Position numbers and translations under genes: made by a program | Shown: positions 53,569-63,692 of the stretch, piece after piece | Numbering within the stretch: the first letter of the stretch is position 1 | How the letters are laid out: the number at the start of each line of letters is the position of its first letter | Notes under the pieces: model-generated | Told to the model about the DNA's origin: nothing | Database searches by the model: none | What the model saw: only the letters and a program-made list of their open reading frames with translations | DNA from: Phycisphaeraceae bacterium | GTDB taxonomy: Bacteria; Planctomycetota; Phycisphaerae; Phycisphaerales; UBA1924 | DNA: 64,000 nucleotides | Reading direction: 5' to 3' | NCBI GenBank assembly: GCA_021297895.1 | Contig: JAJTHN010000019.1 | Coordinates: 1-64,000, forward strand

Positions 53569-54075
53569 TTACTTCGATGAACGCTTGAGTTGGCGGGAGA
53601 CCAGACGGGCATCGTCGCTGACGACGATCTCGCCGGAGCCGCTCGGGCCCTTGACGTCGAACTCGTAGGTGGTGCGGCCGGAGGAGACCTCGCGGTCGAT
53701 CTCGGTGATCTTCAGATCGCCCGCCTCGCGCTCGGCGACGGCCAGGACTGACGCGGGCACATCGGCCAGCGTGATCGCCGTCTCGATGCTCGCGATGGTG
53801 CCGTCGGCGAAGACCTCGACCTCGGTCTCGCGGCCGTTGCGGGTGAACTCTGCGACATAGACGACCTTGCCGTCGTCGACGGTGGTGGTCAGGTCCGTGA
53901 TGGAAGAGGCACCGGCCTCGCGCTCGATGGCAGCGCGGGCGGGTGCCGGGAGTTCGGGAAGCGTGATGGCCTGAGCGTCGGACTCCTCGACGGCCTTGCA
54001 GCCGCCGGCGACGCCGACCGTGCCGAGCATCGCGATGGCCGTTGCGGGAACGAGCATTCGAGAGGGGAGACGCAT
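53569..54075 (-). CDS. PepSY-like (BLIP-like) lipoprotein in chaperone cluster
   Basis: 168 aa. Lipoprotein signal peptide with G-V-A-G-G-C. The mature part contains two similar ~60-residue units, each a helix with P-A-x-x-x-A-x-x-x-E-A-G followed by I-T-x-x-x-x-x-x-x-G-x-x-x-Y-x-x-x-x strands (L-P-A-P-A-R-A-A-I-E-R-E-A-G-A-S-S-I and V-P-A-S-V-L-A-V-A-E-R-E-A-G-D-L-K-I), the PepSY-like pattern. AAGGA 5 bases before the ATG at 54075. It lies between groEL1 and groES on the same strand. PepSY domains often inhibit proteases; a link to heat-shock proteolysis is inferred only from position. Confidence 0.75.
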   Translation of the reverse strand: MRLPSRMLVPATAIAMLGTVGVAGGCKAVEESDAQAITLPELPAPARAAIEREAGASSITDLTTTVDDGKVVYVAEFTRNGRETEVEVFADGTIASIETAITLADVPASVLAVAEREAGDLKITEIDREVSSGRTTYEFDVKGPSGSGEIVVSDDARLVSRQLKRSSK

Positions 54076-54194
54076 AAGGATCCTTCGGAGAACGGAGTGA
54101 TCGGTCGAGAGACTCATCAACAGAGAGAAGAAACAGTGGGCAGTGACGTGGGCAACCGTCGGCGGGCGCTGGCACGGAGTGCCGCCCCGCGCGA

Positions 54195-55955
<1,761 letters not shown>

Positions 55956-56286
55956 TGGCGTCTCCGAGTTTCGAAGTGCGGAACAGGCGGGTGCGAACGT
56001 GAGGGCCAACGGCGGCGATCGCGCGACCGGTGGCAGTGCGGGTCATAGGGCAAGGTCGATGCCAGTCCGGGTGGGGCGGTGCCGGGATGCCCAAGACGCG
56101 ATTGGTGCGTAATTCGGGCCTGGTTTCGAGGAGATGTTGGGTGTGGAAGGGCTGTGTTCGGTGTTTGGATGGAGGCGCGTTCACCGCCGTCTGCCACCGG
56201 GTTTGCCGCCGAGCAGGTGATGCGCGATGGCTGCTGCCGTTCTGGCAGATGCCGATTCTGATTGACCGGCGAGCCCGGGTGGGTGG

Positions 56287-56400
56287 TCAGTTCCGGCGGC
56301 GGCGGGCCGCAAGCAGGGATGCGAGGGCGAGCATCGAACCGGCCGCGGGTGACGGGACGATCGCGAGGCTGGTTGTGCTCGCGGCTCGGTTGCTGGCCAT
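56287..56400 (-). pseudogene. Orphan C-terminal sorting-signal tail (PEP-CTERM-like)
   Basis: A 37-codon minus-strand frame ends in V-P-S-P-A-A-G-S-M-L-A-L-A-S-L-L-A-A-R-R-R-R-N-stop: a VPxPA motif, a hydrophobic helix and an Arg cluster, the layout of PEP-CTERM-type anchors that planctomycetes use on surface proteins. The codon before its ATG is TGA in the same frame, and no gene body precedes it, so it looks like the eroded 3' end of a lost secreted-protein gene. Too short for a functional protein by itself. Confidence 0.5.
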
Positions 56401-56645
56401 TCAGGGCGTTGCCAGCGAAACAGCCTGGGCTCCATGACCCCGGTCCTGATCGCGGTGGGGGTGTGCCTGGATGTGCCGCGTCTGAGCCCAAAGCGCGGCG
56501 ATTCTTGCCGCAGGATCGCTGGCCGCATGGTCGCTGTCAGACCGGGTGTCGGTCATGATGACATCTTGTTCAAGGGCGGCGTCGTTTTCGGGCCATGGGG
56601 GTTGTTGATACGGCCCTTTCCCGGTCGCTGCCCGGCCACCAATTC

Positions 56646-56674
56646 TTTACAATTCGGCAATTCTGGTGCAAGAT
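56646..56674 (+). promoter_or_regulatory. Candidate promoter of third dockerin gene
   Basis: TTTACA (56646-56651), 17-bp spacer, CAAGAT (56669-56674), 75 bp before the dockerin start codon, in a locally AT-rich stretch. Confidence 0.4.
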
Positions 56675-56748
56675 CAGTGTTGGCCGCGAGCATCTCGGCG
56701 ATGTGGAGCGTGGGTCGGAGTGTTTGCTCTTTCCAGGAGCGCGGGACG

Positions 56749-57624
56749 ATGCTTGATCATCAGACTCAGAGGCCTTGGCAGCGTGTGGCGGCGACATCGC
56801 TCGGGGTGCTTGCGCTCTGCGGCACGGCCAGTGCCCAGGAGTACAACCGCCAGATCGTGCCGTCGGAGCTGCGCGTTGAGCACGTGGCGCTCGGGAACGG
56901 GAGCGTTGGGCCGGCGATCGTCGCGGCGGTGGCGCTGAGCAGCTCGCTCGCGGAGCCCGTTGACCTCTCGACGGTGCTGAGCGTGAGCATCGACGGTGTC
57001 GAAGTCCTCGGCCCCGGCGTGCCGGTGGTGCCGGGGTGGCCGAGTCCGACAACGAAGATCATCGTCGGGCCGGGGATTCCTGGTCCGCCCGGAGGGCCGG
57101 CGATCTGTGAGCCGTTTTGCATCCAGACCTGCCGCGGCGGGTTGTGTTACGCGCTGAATCCGAGTCACTGCCTGTGCATGACCGAGGACGAGTTCAAGCC
57201 CAGGTATGGTCCGGGCTATCGGTTGATCCTGCCGCTGACGGTGGTGCCCGCGCCGGGAACGGTGATCACGGCGACGCTGCGGGCGGCCGACCCGACGCCG
57301 CCGAGCGGCGGTGAGCCGGGGTCGACGCCCGCGGCGGAGATCAACACGCTCGACGACAGCGCCACGTTCATCGTTCCCGGGCCGGCACTTTGCGCGGCGG
57401 ACATCGCCAACACCGACGGCGAAGCCGGTTCCGATGGTGTGGTCGACAACGGGGACTTCAGCGCGTTCTTCAACGCGTTTTTCCTGGATGCGGGCGACGC
57501 AGCGAGGGCGATCGCGGACATCGCCGACACCGATGGAACGGCGGGCGCGGATGGCTCGGTGGATAACGGCGACTTCTCGCTGTTCTTCGCGTCGTTCTTC
57601 GGGTGCGGTGCCGCGGCGGGATGA
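56749..57624 (+). CDS. Secreted protein with GC-type dockerin
   Basis: 291 aa. Signal peptide at residues 1-29 (V-A-A-T-S-L-G-V-L-A-L-C-G-T-A-S-A-Q). Beta-rich middle (30-200) with V-L-S-V-S-I-D-G-V-E-V and a Cys-rich loop (C-E-P-F-C-I-Q-T-C, C-Y, C-L-C) that may form disulfides. It ends with two dockerin units: A-A-D-I-A-N-T-D-G-E ... D-N-G-D-F-S-A-F-F and I-A-D-I-A-D-T-D-G-T ... D-N-G-D-F-S-L-F-F, then G-C-G. AGGAG precedes the ATG by 9 bases. Substrate or surface partner unknown. Confidence 0.82.
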   Translation: MLDHQTQRPWQRVAATSLGVLALCGTASAQEYNRQIVPSELRVEHVALGNGSVGPAIVAAVALSSSLAEPVDLSTVLSVSIDGVEVLGPGVPVVPGWPSPTTKIIVGPGIPGPPGGPAICEPFCIQTCRGGLCYALNPSHCLCMTEDEFKPRYGPGYRLILPLTVVPAPGTVITATLRAADPTPPSGGEPGSTPAAEINTLDDSATFIVPGPALCAADIANTDGEAGSDGVVDNGDFSAFFNAFFLDAGDAARAIADIADTDGTAGADGSVDNGDFSLFFASFFGCGAAAG

Positions 57625-57658
57625 ACGGTCGTGGCGCGGTCGCAGTGAGTCGCGGCGA

Positions 57659-58306
57659 TCAGCCGCCGAAGGCCTTCTTGTAGTCCTCGACGAACTTCTT
57701 CAGACCGCTGTCGGTCAGCGGGTGGTTCATCATCTGCTTGATGACGCTGAAGGGAACCGTGGCCACGTCGGCACCCGCGAGGGCGCAGTCGGTCATGTGC
57801 TTGAGGTGACGCACGCTGGCGGCAAGGAGTTTGGTCTTGTAGCCGTAGTTGTCGTAGATGGTGCGGATCTGCTGGATGAGCACCATGCCGTCCTCGGCGA
57901 CGTCATCGAGCCGTCCGATGAAGGGGGAGACCAGGTACGCGCCGGCCTTGGCGACCATCATCGCCTGAAGGGGCTGGAAGACGAGGGTGAGATTCGTGCG
58001 GACGCCCTCATCGCTGAAGGCCTTGCAGGCCTTGAGGCCGTCGACCGTGCTGGGGAGCTTGACGACGATCTGCGGGGCGATCTTGGCGCGCTCGCGGCCT
58101 TCCTTCATCATGCCCGCGTAGTCGGTCGCGATGACCTCCGCGGAAACGGGGCCCTTGACGATGGCGCAGATCTCTTCGAGCCGCTTGGTGTAGTCGTACT
58201 TCTCCTTGGCGATCAGCGACGGGTTGGTGGTCACACCGTCGAGAACGCCAAGGTCAGCGGCCTGCTTGATTTCGTCGAGATTCGCCGTGTCGATGTACAG
58301 TTCCAT
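57659..58306 (-). CDS. Transaldolase-like / fructose-6-phosphate aldolase
   Basis: 215 aa, the compact TalC/FSA subgroup. Seen: Y-I-D-T-A-N-L-D-E-I, G-V-T-T-N-P-S-L-I-A-K, the Schiff-base lysine Lys83 in I-V-V-K-L-P, G-V-R-T-N-L-T-L-V-F and G-A-D-V-A-T-V-P-F-S-V. The enzyme transfers a dihydroxyacetone unit between sugar phosphates, or cleaves fructose 6-phosphate, depending on fine active-site differences not decidable here. Convergent with the dockerin gene, 34 bp apart. Confidence 0.9.
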   Translation of the reverse strand: MELYIDTANLDEIKQAADLGVLDGVTTNPSLIAKEKYDYTKRLEEICAIVKGPVSAEVIATDYAGMMKEGRERAKIAPQIVVKLPSTVDGLKACKAFSDEGVRTNLTLVFQPLQAMMVAKAGAYLVSPFIGRLDDVAEDGMVLIQQIRTIYDNYGYKTKLLAASVRHLKHMTDCALAGADVATVPFSVIKQMMNHPLTDSGLKKFVEDYKKAFGG

Positions 58307-58436
58307 GGCCGGAGTGTAGCCGAGCGACCTGCAGGGCGAGCGTCACGCGGGACGATGTGGAGAGCCCTGGCGGGCGTTCTGATGATCTACCATGAGGCGT
58401 TGGTCGTGGGGCGGGCGGAATTCATGGAGCCTTGAC

Positions 58437-58907
58437 GTGAACGTGCTGGAGAAGGCTCGATCGGTACTGACGGATCTTCGAGCGGGCAAGCCGCCGGTGA
58501 CGCAGTTCAAGGCCCGCAACGAGCAGGTCGAACTGCTCGGGCGGCTCATCGGGCGCTTCGTCAGCGACGCGGGGAAGATCAGGGCCGCGGTTGAGACGCA
58601 GAATCTCGATGCGCTCGAGGCAATGCTCAATGAGGTCGCCGGCAGGCCCGCGGCTCAGCCGGAGGGGCCGGCGGATGCGGTCTCGCCCGCCGAGATGGAG
58701 CGTGCGCTTTCGGCGTTCCGCAAGCGGCTGAAACTCATGCGGCTGGCCGACGAGTCCAAACTCGGCGGGCGATACACGTCTGGCGGACGCGCGAGCAAGA
58801 TCGACGCGATCGAGCCGCCGATCGAGTTCCCGATGAGCGTGTGGAAGGCCCTTGCCCGCGCCGGCAAACTCAAGGACACCGGCGGCGGCTTCTTCGGCGA
58901 AGCCTGA
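58437..58907 (+). CDS. Conserved small helical protein
   Basis: 156 aa from a GTG with GGAG 7 bases upstream; an in-frame ATG at 58392 has no such signal. Mostly helical: V-L-E-K-A-R-S-V-L-T-D-L-R-A-G-K, V-E-L-L-G-R-L-I-G-R-F-V-S, A-L-E-A-M-L-N-E-V, S-A-F-R-K-R-L-K-L-M-R-L-A-D-E-S-K-L, with a G-G-R-Y-T-S-G-G-R loop and an ending P-M-S-V-W-K-A-L-A-R-A-G-K-L. The middle to the end recalls planctomycete proteins of unknown function. No signal peptide or motif that names a function. Confidence 0.65.
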   Translation: MNVLEKARSVLTDLRAGKPPVTQFKARNEQVELLGRLIGRFVSDAGKIRAAVETQNLDALEAMLNEVAGRPAAQPEGPADAVSPAEMERALSAFRKRLKLMRLADESKLGGRYTSGGRASKIDAIEPPIEFPMSVWKALARAGKLKDTGGGFFGEA

Positions 58908-58933
58908 TGCCGCGTGGGTGCGGCGGAAAGCAC

Positions 58934-58957
58934 AACGCCCCGGCGTGCCGGGGCGTT
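58934..58957. terminator. Bidirectional terminator hairpin
   Basis: AACGCCCCGG and CCGGGGCGTT, perfect 10-bp stem with loop CGTG, between two convergent genes. On the minus strand it is followed by GTGCTTTCC; on plus the T-tract is weak. Confidence 0.65.
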
Positions 58958-59022
58958 GAGGTGCGATCGCTTTGGTGGTGGTCGCTTCCGCGGCTGCGGA
59001 GAACTCTGGATGGCGACGACGC

Positions 59023-60336
59023 TCAGCTCTGGCCAACGGTGAGTTGGGCGGTGCCGGGCTTGGTGCCGCGCTTCTTCTCGGCGATGGCCTCCCAGCCGGA
59101 GCCGAGTTCGCCGATGGGATCCGGCGGGATGATCTCGACCTTCTTCTCGCCCAGCTTGACCTCGCCGCTTTCGACTCGGGCCTGGAACTTCTTGCACTCT
59201 TCGAGGAGTTTGGGGAGGATCTGCTCCTCGGGCACGTTGGCGACGCGCTCGCCCTGAACGTAGATGATGCCGCGACGGTCACCGGCGAAGACGGCGACGT
59301 CGGCGCCCTCGGCCTCGCCCGGGCCGTTGACGATGCAGCCCATGACGGCGACCTTGATGGGCAGGCGGATGTCGGTCGCGAGCATCTTGCGGACATCCTG
59401 CACGAGCGAGATGAGGTCGACCTGGATCCGGCCGCAGGTGGGGCAGGCGATGAGTTCGGCGCCCTTACGCTCGCGCAGGGCGAGCGAGTAGAGCATCTCG
59501 AGCCCGTCCTCGACTTCGTACACCGCATCGCTGGCGTACGAGATGCGGATGGTGTCGCCGACGCCGTTGGCCAGCAGCGAGCCCAGCGCCACGACGCTGC
59601 GGATGCAGCCCGTTTCCTTCGGTCCGGCGTGCGTGACGCCGAGGTGGAGCGGATGGTCGAAGCGCTTGGAGATTTCGCTGTAGGCCTCAAGGACCGTGAC
59701 GGCGTCCATGCTCTTGGCGCTGATGACGATGTCGTAGAAGTCCTGCTCGTAGAAGATGTCGAGGTATTCCTCGAGCTTGGTGATCATGATCGCCAGCAGG
59801 TATCCGCGGCGGTTGTTGCTGAAGAACTCGCCGAGCTCCTTGAGGCGACGCTGCTTGTCCTTGCGCTCGATGATCGAGCCCTCGTTCACGCCGACGCGGA
59901 TGGGCAGTTTGCGGGCTTTGCACGCCTGGATAACGTCGATGACCTGCGCGCGATCGTTGATGTTGCCGGGGTTCAGGCGGATCTTGTGCACGCCGGCCTC
60001 GACGGCCTCCAGCGCACGCTGGAAGTGGAAGTGAACGTCGGCGACGATCGGCACGCGTACCTGCGGAATGATCTGCTTGAGCGCGTCGGTGTCCTTCTTC
60101 TCGGGCACGGCGACGCGGACAACGTCGGCGCCCGCGGCGGTCAGCCGGTTGATCTCCGCAACGCACTTGTCGATGTCGTACGTGTAGCCCGTAGTCATGG
60201 TCTGCACAGAGACCGGCGCGGGCGCGGTCGGCGTGCCATCGCGGTTGGGCAGGCCGCCGCCGATGCGGACGTAGCCGACGCGATCATCGCCGAGGGTGAC
60301 TTGCCGAGTGGGACGACGGGGATGGAGGATGGACAT
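59023..60336 (-). CDS. ispG: (E)-4-hydroxy-3-methylbut-2-enyl-diphosphate synthase
   Basis: 437 aa. Penultimate step of the MEP isoprenoid pathway, with a [4Fe-4S] cluster. Seen: V-S-V-Q-T-M-T-T, the TIM-barrel segment A-D-V-V-R-V-A-V, P-I-V-A-D-V-H-F-H-F, R-L-N-P-G-N-I, R-V-G-V-N-E-G-S, and the cluster cysteines A-C-P-T-C-G-R and G-C-I-V-N-G-P-G-E. A ~45-residue tail extends past the usual bacterial end. The start is the ATG at 60336 (M-S-I-L-H-P). A longer frame upstream is only read-through into the antisense of the MFS gene. Confidence 0.95.
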   Translation of the reverse strand: MSILHPRRPTRQVTLGDDRVGYVRIGGGLPNRDGTPTAPAPVSVQTMTTGYTYDIDKCVAEINRLTAAGADVVRVAVPEKKDTDALKQIIPQVRVPIVADVHFHFQRALEAVEAGVHKIRLNPGNINDRAQVIDVIQACKARKLPIRVGVNEGSIIERKDKQRRLKELGEFFSNNRRGYLLAIMITKLEEYLDIFYEQDFYDIVISAKSMDAVTVLEAYSEISKRFDHPLHLGVTHAGPKETGCIRSVVALGSLLANGVGDTIRISYASDAVYEVEDGLEMLYSLALRERKGAELIACPTCGRIQVDLISLVQDVRKMLATDIRLPIKVAVMGCIVNGPGEAEGADVAVFAGDRRGIIYVQGERVANVPEEQILPKLLEECKKFQARVESGEVKLGEKKVEIIPPDPIGELGSGWEAIAEKKRGTKPGTAQLTVGQS

Positions 60337-60512
60337 CGTGGCCGATGGTAGCGCCCGTGTGCGTGCCCGGTCGATGCGAGGGGGAGGGCCGCTCGCCGAA
60401 TCAGGGCCGAATTGGGGCCGCGGCGGGGCCGGATTCAGGCCAAGCCGCGAGCAGCGTGCGGGGTCCTGCGTGCGGCTCTTCAGTGTCCGGAGTCCGTGCC
60501 GTTTCGGATCGC

Positions 60513-62033
60513 TCAGGCTCCGCGGGAGGTCTGTGTTTCCGCCGGAACCGGATCTTCGCGTGCGATGGCGTCGCCGGATCGCTCGGCGGGTGCCGCGCGG
60601 TCGGGGCGGTGCTCGCTCGCCAGGATGGCGCGGAAGGGGTTGCGCGAAGGGCGCTGGCCACTCGGCAGCACGCGGGGCATGGCGTCGACCTCCGGCGTGC
60701 GGAAGGCGAGCATGAGCAGGCCCGCGCAGACCAGCGGCACGCCGAGCATCGCGACGACCAGCCGCGTGCTGATGGCCGCGCCGAGCGTCGTGAGTTCCTT
60801 GAGGCCTTCGCCGACCTCGCCGGCGATGTACGCGCCGACGGCTGTCGCGCCGAAACTCGCGACGGTCGTGAGGCTCAGCACGCGCCCGCGCATGTCCTCC
60901 GGAGCGAGAACCTGCATGGCGGCCCAGCTCTGGTTGAACGACCAGATCCAGAAGAAGCCGCAGATGAGCATCGCGGCGTAGCCCCACCAGAGTCCCGTGG
61001 TCAGCGCAAAGAGGCAGATGGATAAGCCCAGCGACAGAATGGCGACGGGGATGAAGTGGTGCTTGGGATACCAGCCGGGGACCAGCCGCAGCGCCAGGCC
61101 ACCCAGCACCGCGCCGATGCCCTGAACGCCGAGCAGGAACCCGACGGCGACCTCGGCCTGCTTCTGGCTTAGCGCGTAGACGTCGATGCCGTAGAGCGAC
61201 AACAGCCGCACGAGCGGCGCGGCCAGCAGCGAGATCGTCACCTGCGCGGCGAAGACCGCACGCGGACCTTTGTTGTCGCGGATGAATGCCGCGGCGTTCG
61301 CGATCTGCCGGAGCACCGGCACGCCGGCGGGCGCGGGCGGCGGGGCATGGGGCGTTGTGCGGACGACCCACGCGACCAGGAGAAAGCTCAGGGCGTTGAA
61401 GAAGAACAGCGGTGCCGCGGCGATCGACGCGAGCACGAACCCGGCCAGCGCGGGGCCGACAACGCGAGCCAGGTTGAACTGAATTCCGTTGAGCGCGATC
61501 GCGCGGGTGAGTTGCACCCGCGGCACCAGCCGCGGCGTGAGCGTCTGCCACGCCGGGAAGTTGAACGCCATGACGCAGCCGTTGATCGCGCCAAGGGCAA
61601 AGAGCCACCACACGTGCGTGCGCGGACTCTCAAAGGTGACGAGGCTGACGACGCCCACGGCGACCGCAACCAGTGCGGCGATGATCTGCGTGATCACCAG
61701 CATCGCGCGGCGGTCGAATCGGTCGGCCATCACGCCGCCAAAGACGCCAAGGAAGAAGATCGGCAGGCCCTGACACGCGGCGAGTATTCCCTGGTCGTCG
61801 AGCCGGCCGGTGAGATTGGCCACGATCATCTGGAGGGCAAAGGCCTCCATCCAGGTGCCGATGTTGCTGACGAACTGGGCCGCCCACACGTTTCGGAAGT
61901 GGCGATTGGCTAGGACCTGCGAGAAGGTGATGCTCGAGTCGGTCGGCGACGAGGTGCCGGGCGATTGAATCGGCGAGCGGTCCGCCGCGGCGGTGGTCGC
62001 GTCGGCGGCGGACTGAACATCACGGGTCGGCAC
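60513..62033 (-). CDS. MFS exporter, EntS/MFS_3-like
   Basis: 506 aa from a GTG with GGAG 7-8 bases upstream. Twelve hydrophobic helices between about residues 45 and 450. Typical motifs: F-R-N-V-W-A-A-Q-F-V-S-N-I-G-T-W-M-E near helix 1, G-G-V-M-A-D-R-F-D-R-R in loop 2-3, and E-D-M-R-G-R-V-L-S-L between helices 10 and 11. Such proteins export siderophores or drugs with proton exchange; the substrate here is unknown. A polar, Ala/Ser-rich N-terminus (1-35) precedes helix 1. Downstream of it on the same strand is ispG. Confidence 0.88.
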   Translation of the reverse strand: MPTRDVQSAADATTAAADRSPIQSPGTSSPTDSSITFSQVLANRHFRNVWAAQFVSNIGTWMEAFALQMIVANLTGRLDDQGILAACQGLPIFFLGVFGGVMADRFDRRAMLVITQIIAALVAVAVGVVSLVTFESPRTHVWWLFALGAINGCVMAFNFPAWQTLTPRLVPRVQLTRAIALNGIQFNLARVVGPALAGFVLASIAAAPLFFFNALSFLLVAWVVRTTPHAPPPAPAGVPVLRQIANAAAFIRDNKGPRAVFAAQVTISLLAAPLVRLLSLYGIDVYALSQKQAEVAVGFLLGVQGIGAVLGGLALRLVPGWYPKHHFIPVAILSLGLSICLFALTTGLWWGYAAMLICGFFWIWSFNQSWAAMQVLAPEDMRGRVLSLTTVASFGATAVGAYIAGEVGEGLKELTTLGAAISTRLVVAMLGVPLVCAGLLMLAFRTPEVDAMPRVLPSGQRPSRNPFRAILASEHRPDRAAPAERSGDAIAREDPVPAETQTSRGA

Positions 62034-62287
62034 TGCGGTCTCCAGCGGGTCAGCGGCGAGTCGGACTCTAGCGCGGATGCGGGTGGGTTCGGCCGGCGGC
62101 TGGCGAGGAGGGACGCGCAGAAACTGCCGAGCCCGCGCGAATAGGGCACTTGCCTGTCGGCCAAAGTTGCTGGAGCGGTGCGAGGTGGGCCGAAAGCACA
62201 GACACGTGCGGGGCTTGGCAGGATGCCGGGGCCCGGGCGAGAGTGAACGGACGGAATCTGGTCGGTGTCTCAGTCAGGAGGTGTGCG

Positions 62288-62830
62288 ATGGCCGAGCAGG
62301 ATGCGCAGGCCGGCGCGGGGGGCGGGGGCGGAGCAGGTGATGACGCGGCGGCGGCGGCACTTGCGGCTGCCCAGGCGGCGATCGCGGCGGCGAAGGCGAT
62401 GAACGCGCCGGGTGGCGCGACGGCCACCGCGGCCCCCGCCGCGATAAGCAACGACGACATCGCCGCGGCGATGGCCGAGGGGCAGGCTCAGGCCGCCGCG
62501 GCGACGCCGCCCACGGGCGGTATGGCGACGCGGCCGTTCGATGTTCCCAGTTTCGATGCGGGCTCGGGGGCCAAGGCGCCCGAGGGGCTGGACCTGCTGG
62601 GAGATGTGAACCTTCACGTCAAGATCGAGCTCGGGCGCACGCGCATGCTGGTCGAAGATGTTCTTCGCCTTGGCGAGGGCAGCGTGATCGAACTGGACAA
62701 ACTCGCCGGCGACCCGGTCGATGTGTTCGTGAACGATCGGCCCGTCGCCCGCGGCGAGGTGCTGGTGCTCAACGACAACTTCTGCGTGCGCATCAACGAA
62801 ATTCTGTCCAATACGTCGGATCACGAGTAA
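62288..62830 (+). CDS. fliN: Flagellar motor switch protein FliN
   Basis: 180 aa. An Ala/Gly-rich low-complexity N-terminus (1-90) precedes the FliN/SpoA domain (about 95-175): [44 protein letters not shown] and [15 protein letters not shown]. Part of the cytoplasmic C-ring that reverses flagellar rotation. A strong AGGAGGTG lies 5 bases before the ATG at 62288. First gene of a flagellar operon that continues past the window edge. Confidence 0.93.
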   Translation: MAEQDAQAGAGGGGGAGDDAAAAALAAAQAAIAAAKAMNAPGGATATAAPAAISNDDIAAAMAEGQAQAAAATPPTGGMATRPFDVPSFDAGSGAKAPEGLDLLGDVNLHVKIELGRTRMLVEDVLRLGEGSVIELDKLAGDPVDVFVNDRPVARGEVLVLNDNFCVRINEILSNTSDHE

Positions 62831-62864
62831 GCCGGGGTTCACTCGGCGGCATCGGCGGAGCCCG

Positions 62865-63692
62865 ATGTCCACGCTTAGCCAGGATGGCGACATGGGCAGG
62901 TTGTTGACAATCACGCGTGTGGTGCCGGTGTCGTTGGCGATGCTGTGCGCTTCGGCCGCGATCGCGGAGCCGAACGCTGCCGAGCCGCAAGCCGGCGGCA
63001 CCCCGACATCCGCGGCAGAGATCGTCACGGGTGAGGCCGCGGCGCCTGCTGCCGGGACCGACGCACCGCGGGGTGATGCGGGCCGAGCGCTTGGGCCTCG
63101 AACCCCGACAAGTGCTCCCAGCGCCGGTGCCGCGCCCGCTGAGCCCTCGACGATCATGAGCATGCTCGTGCCGCTCGGCGTCGTGCTCGGCGTGATCATC
63201 GCGTGCGCGGCGATTTTCAAGCGGGTGGTGGTCGGGAACGGCTCGATCGCCGCGGCCTTCGGTGCGGGTGGGCGTGCGCCCTCGGGCGTGCTGGAGGTCC
63301 TCGGACGGTTCCCGATTGCTCGCGGGCAGACGCTCGTGCTGCTCAAGCTCGATCGGCGTGTGCTGCTGGTGGGGCACTGTGCGCCGACCAGAGGCGGGTC
63401 GGGCGGCTTTCAGACGATCTGCGAACTGGCCGATCCGGAAGATGTCGCGTCGATCCTCATGAAGGTCAACGAGGGCTCGGGGGACTCGCTTTCGGCAAAG
63501 TTCAACGAGCTGCTCAATCAGCAGCAGGACCTCGGGATCGAGGACATGACGCGGCGTTCACGCGGCGCGAACCTCGACACGGATGACGAGATGAGCGCGA
63601 CGAGCTTCGACCCTCGCGCCCGCGGCGGCATCGCCGCTCGGGTGGACGTGCTCAAGGCGCACCTCTCGGGCAAGTCCAGGGGGCGAGCATGA
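62865..63692 (+). CDS. fliO: Flagellar biosynthesis protein FliO
   Basis: 275 aa. Signal-like hydrophobic segment at 14-35 and an Ala/Pro/Gly linker (36-100) precede a transmembrane helix (I-M-S-M-L-V-P-L-G-V-V-L-G-V-I-I) and a cytoplasmic FliO domain: L-E-V-L-G-R-F-P-I-A-R-G-Q-T-L-V-L-L-K-L-D-R-R-V-L-L-V-G. FliO assists assembly of the FliP pore of the export apparatus. GGAG 5 bases before the ATG at 62865; an alternative ATG is at 62892. The stop overlaps the next start (ATGA). Longer than the usual 100-150 residues because of the N-terminal region. Confidence 0.88.
   Translation: MSTLSQDGDMGRLLTITRVVPVSLAMLCASAAIAEPNAAEPQAGGTPTSAAEIVTGEAAAPAAGTDAPRGDAGRALGPRTPTSAPSAGAAPAEPSTIMSMLVPLGVVLGVIIACAAIFKRVVVGNGSIAAAFGAGGRAPSGVLEVLGRFPIARGQTLVLLKLDRRVLLVGHCAPTRGGSGGFQTICELADPEDVASILMKVNEGSGDSLSAKFNELLNQQQDLGIEDMTRRSRGANLDTDDEMSATSFDPRARGGIAARVDVLKAHLSGKSRGRA

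Larger units (their letters stand above)
55956..56748. other. Divergent gap between GroEL1 and third dockerin gene
   Basis: Apart from the sorting-signal remnant at 56287-56400 and the promoter candidate at 56646-56674, no gene or element was recognised. Confidence 0.5.

Noticed and set aside
59023-61611. IspG fused to an 400-residue N-terminal region
   Set aside because: The upstream part is another-frame read-through of the MFS gene; IspG homology begins at M-S-I-L-H-P.
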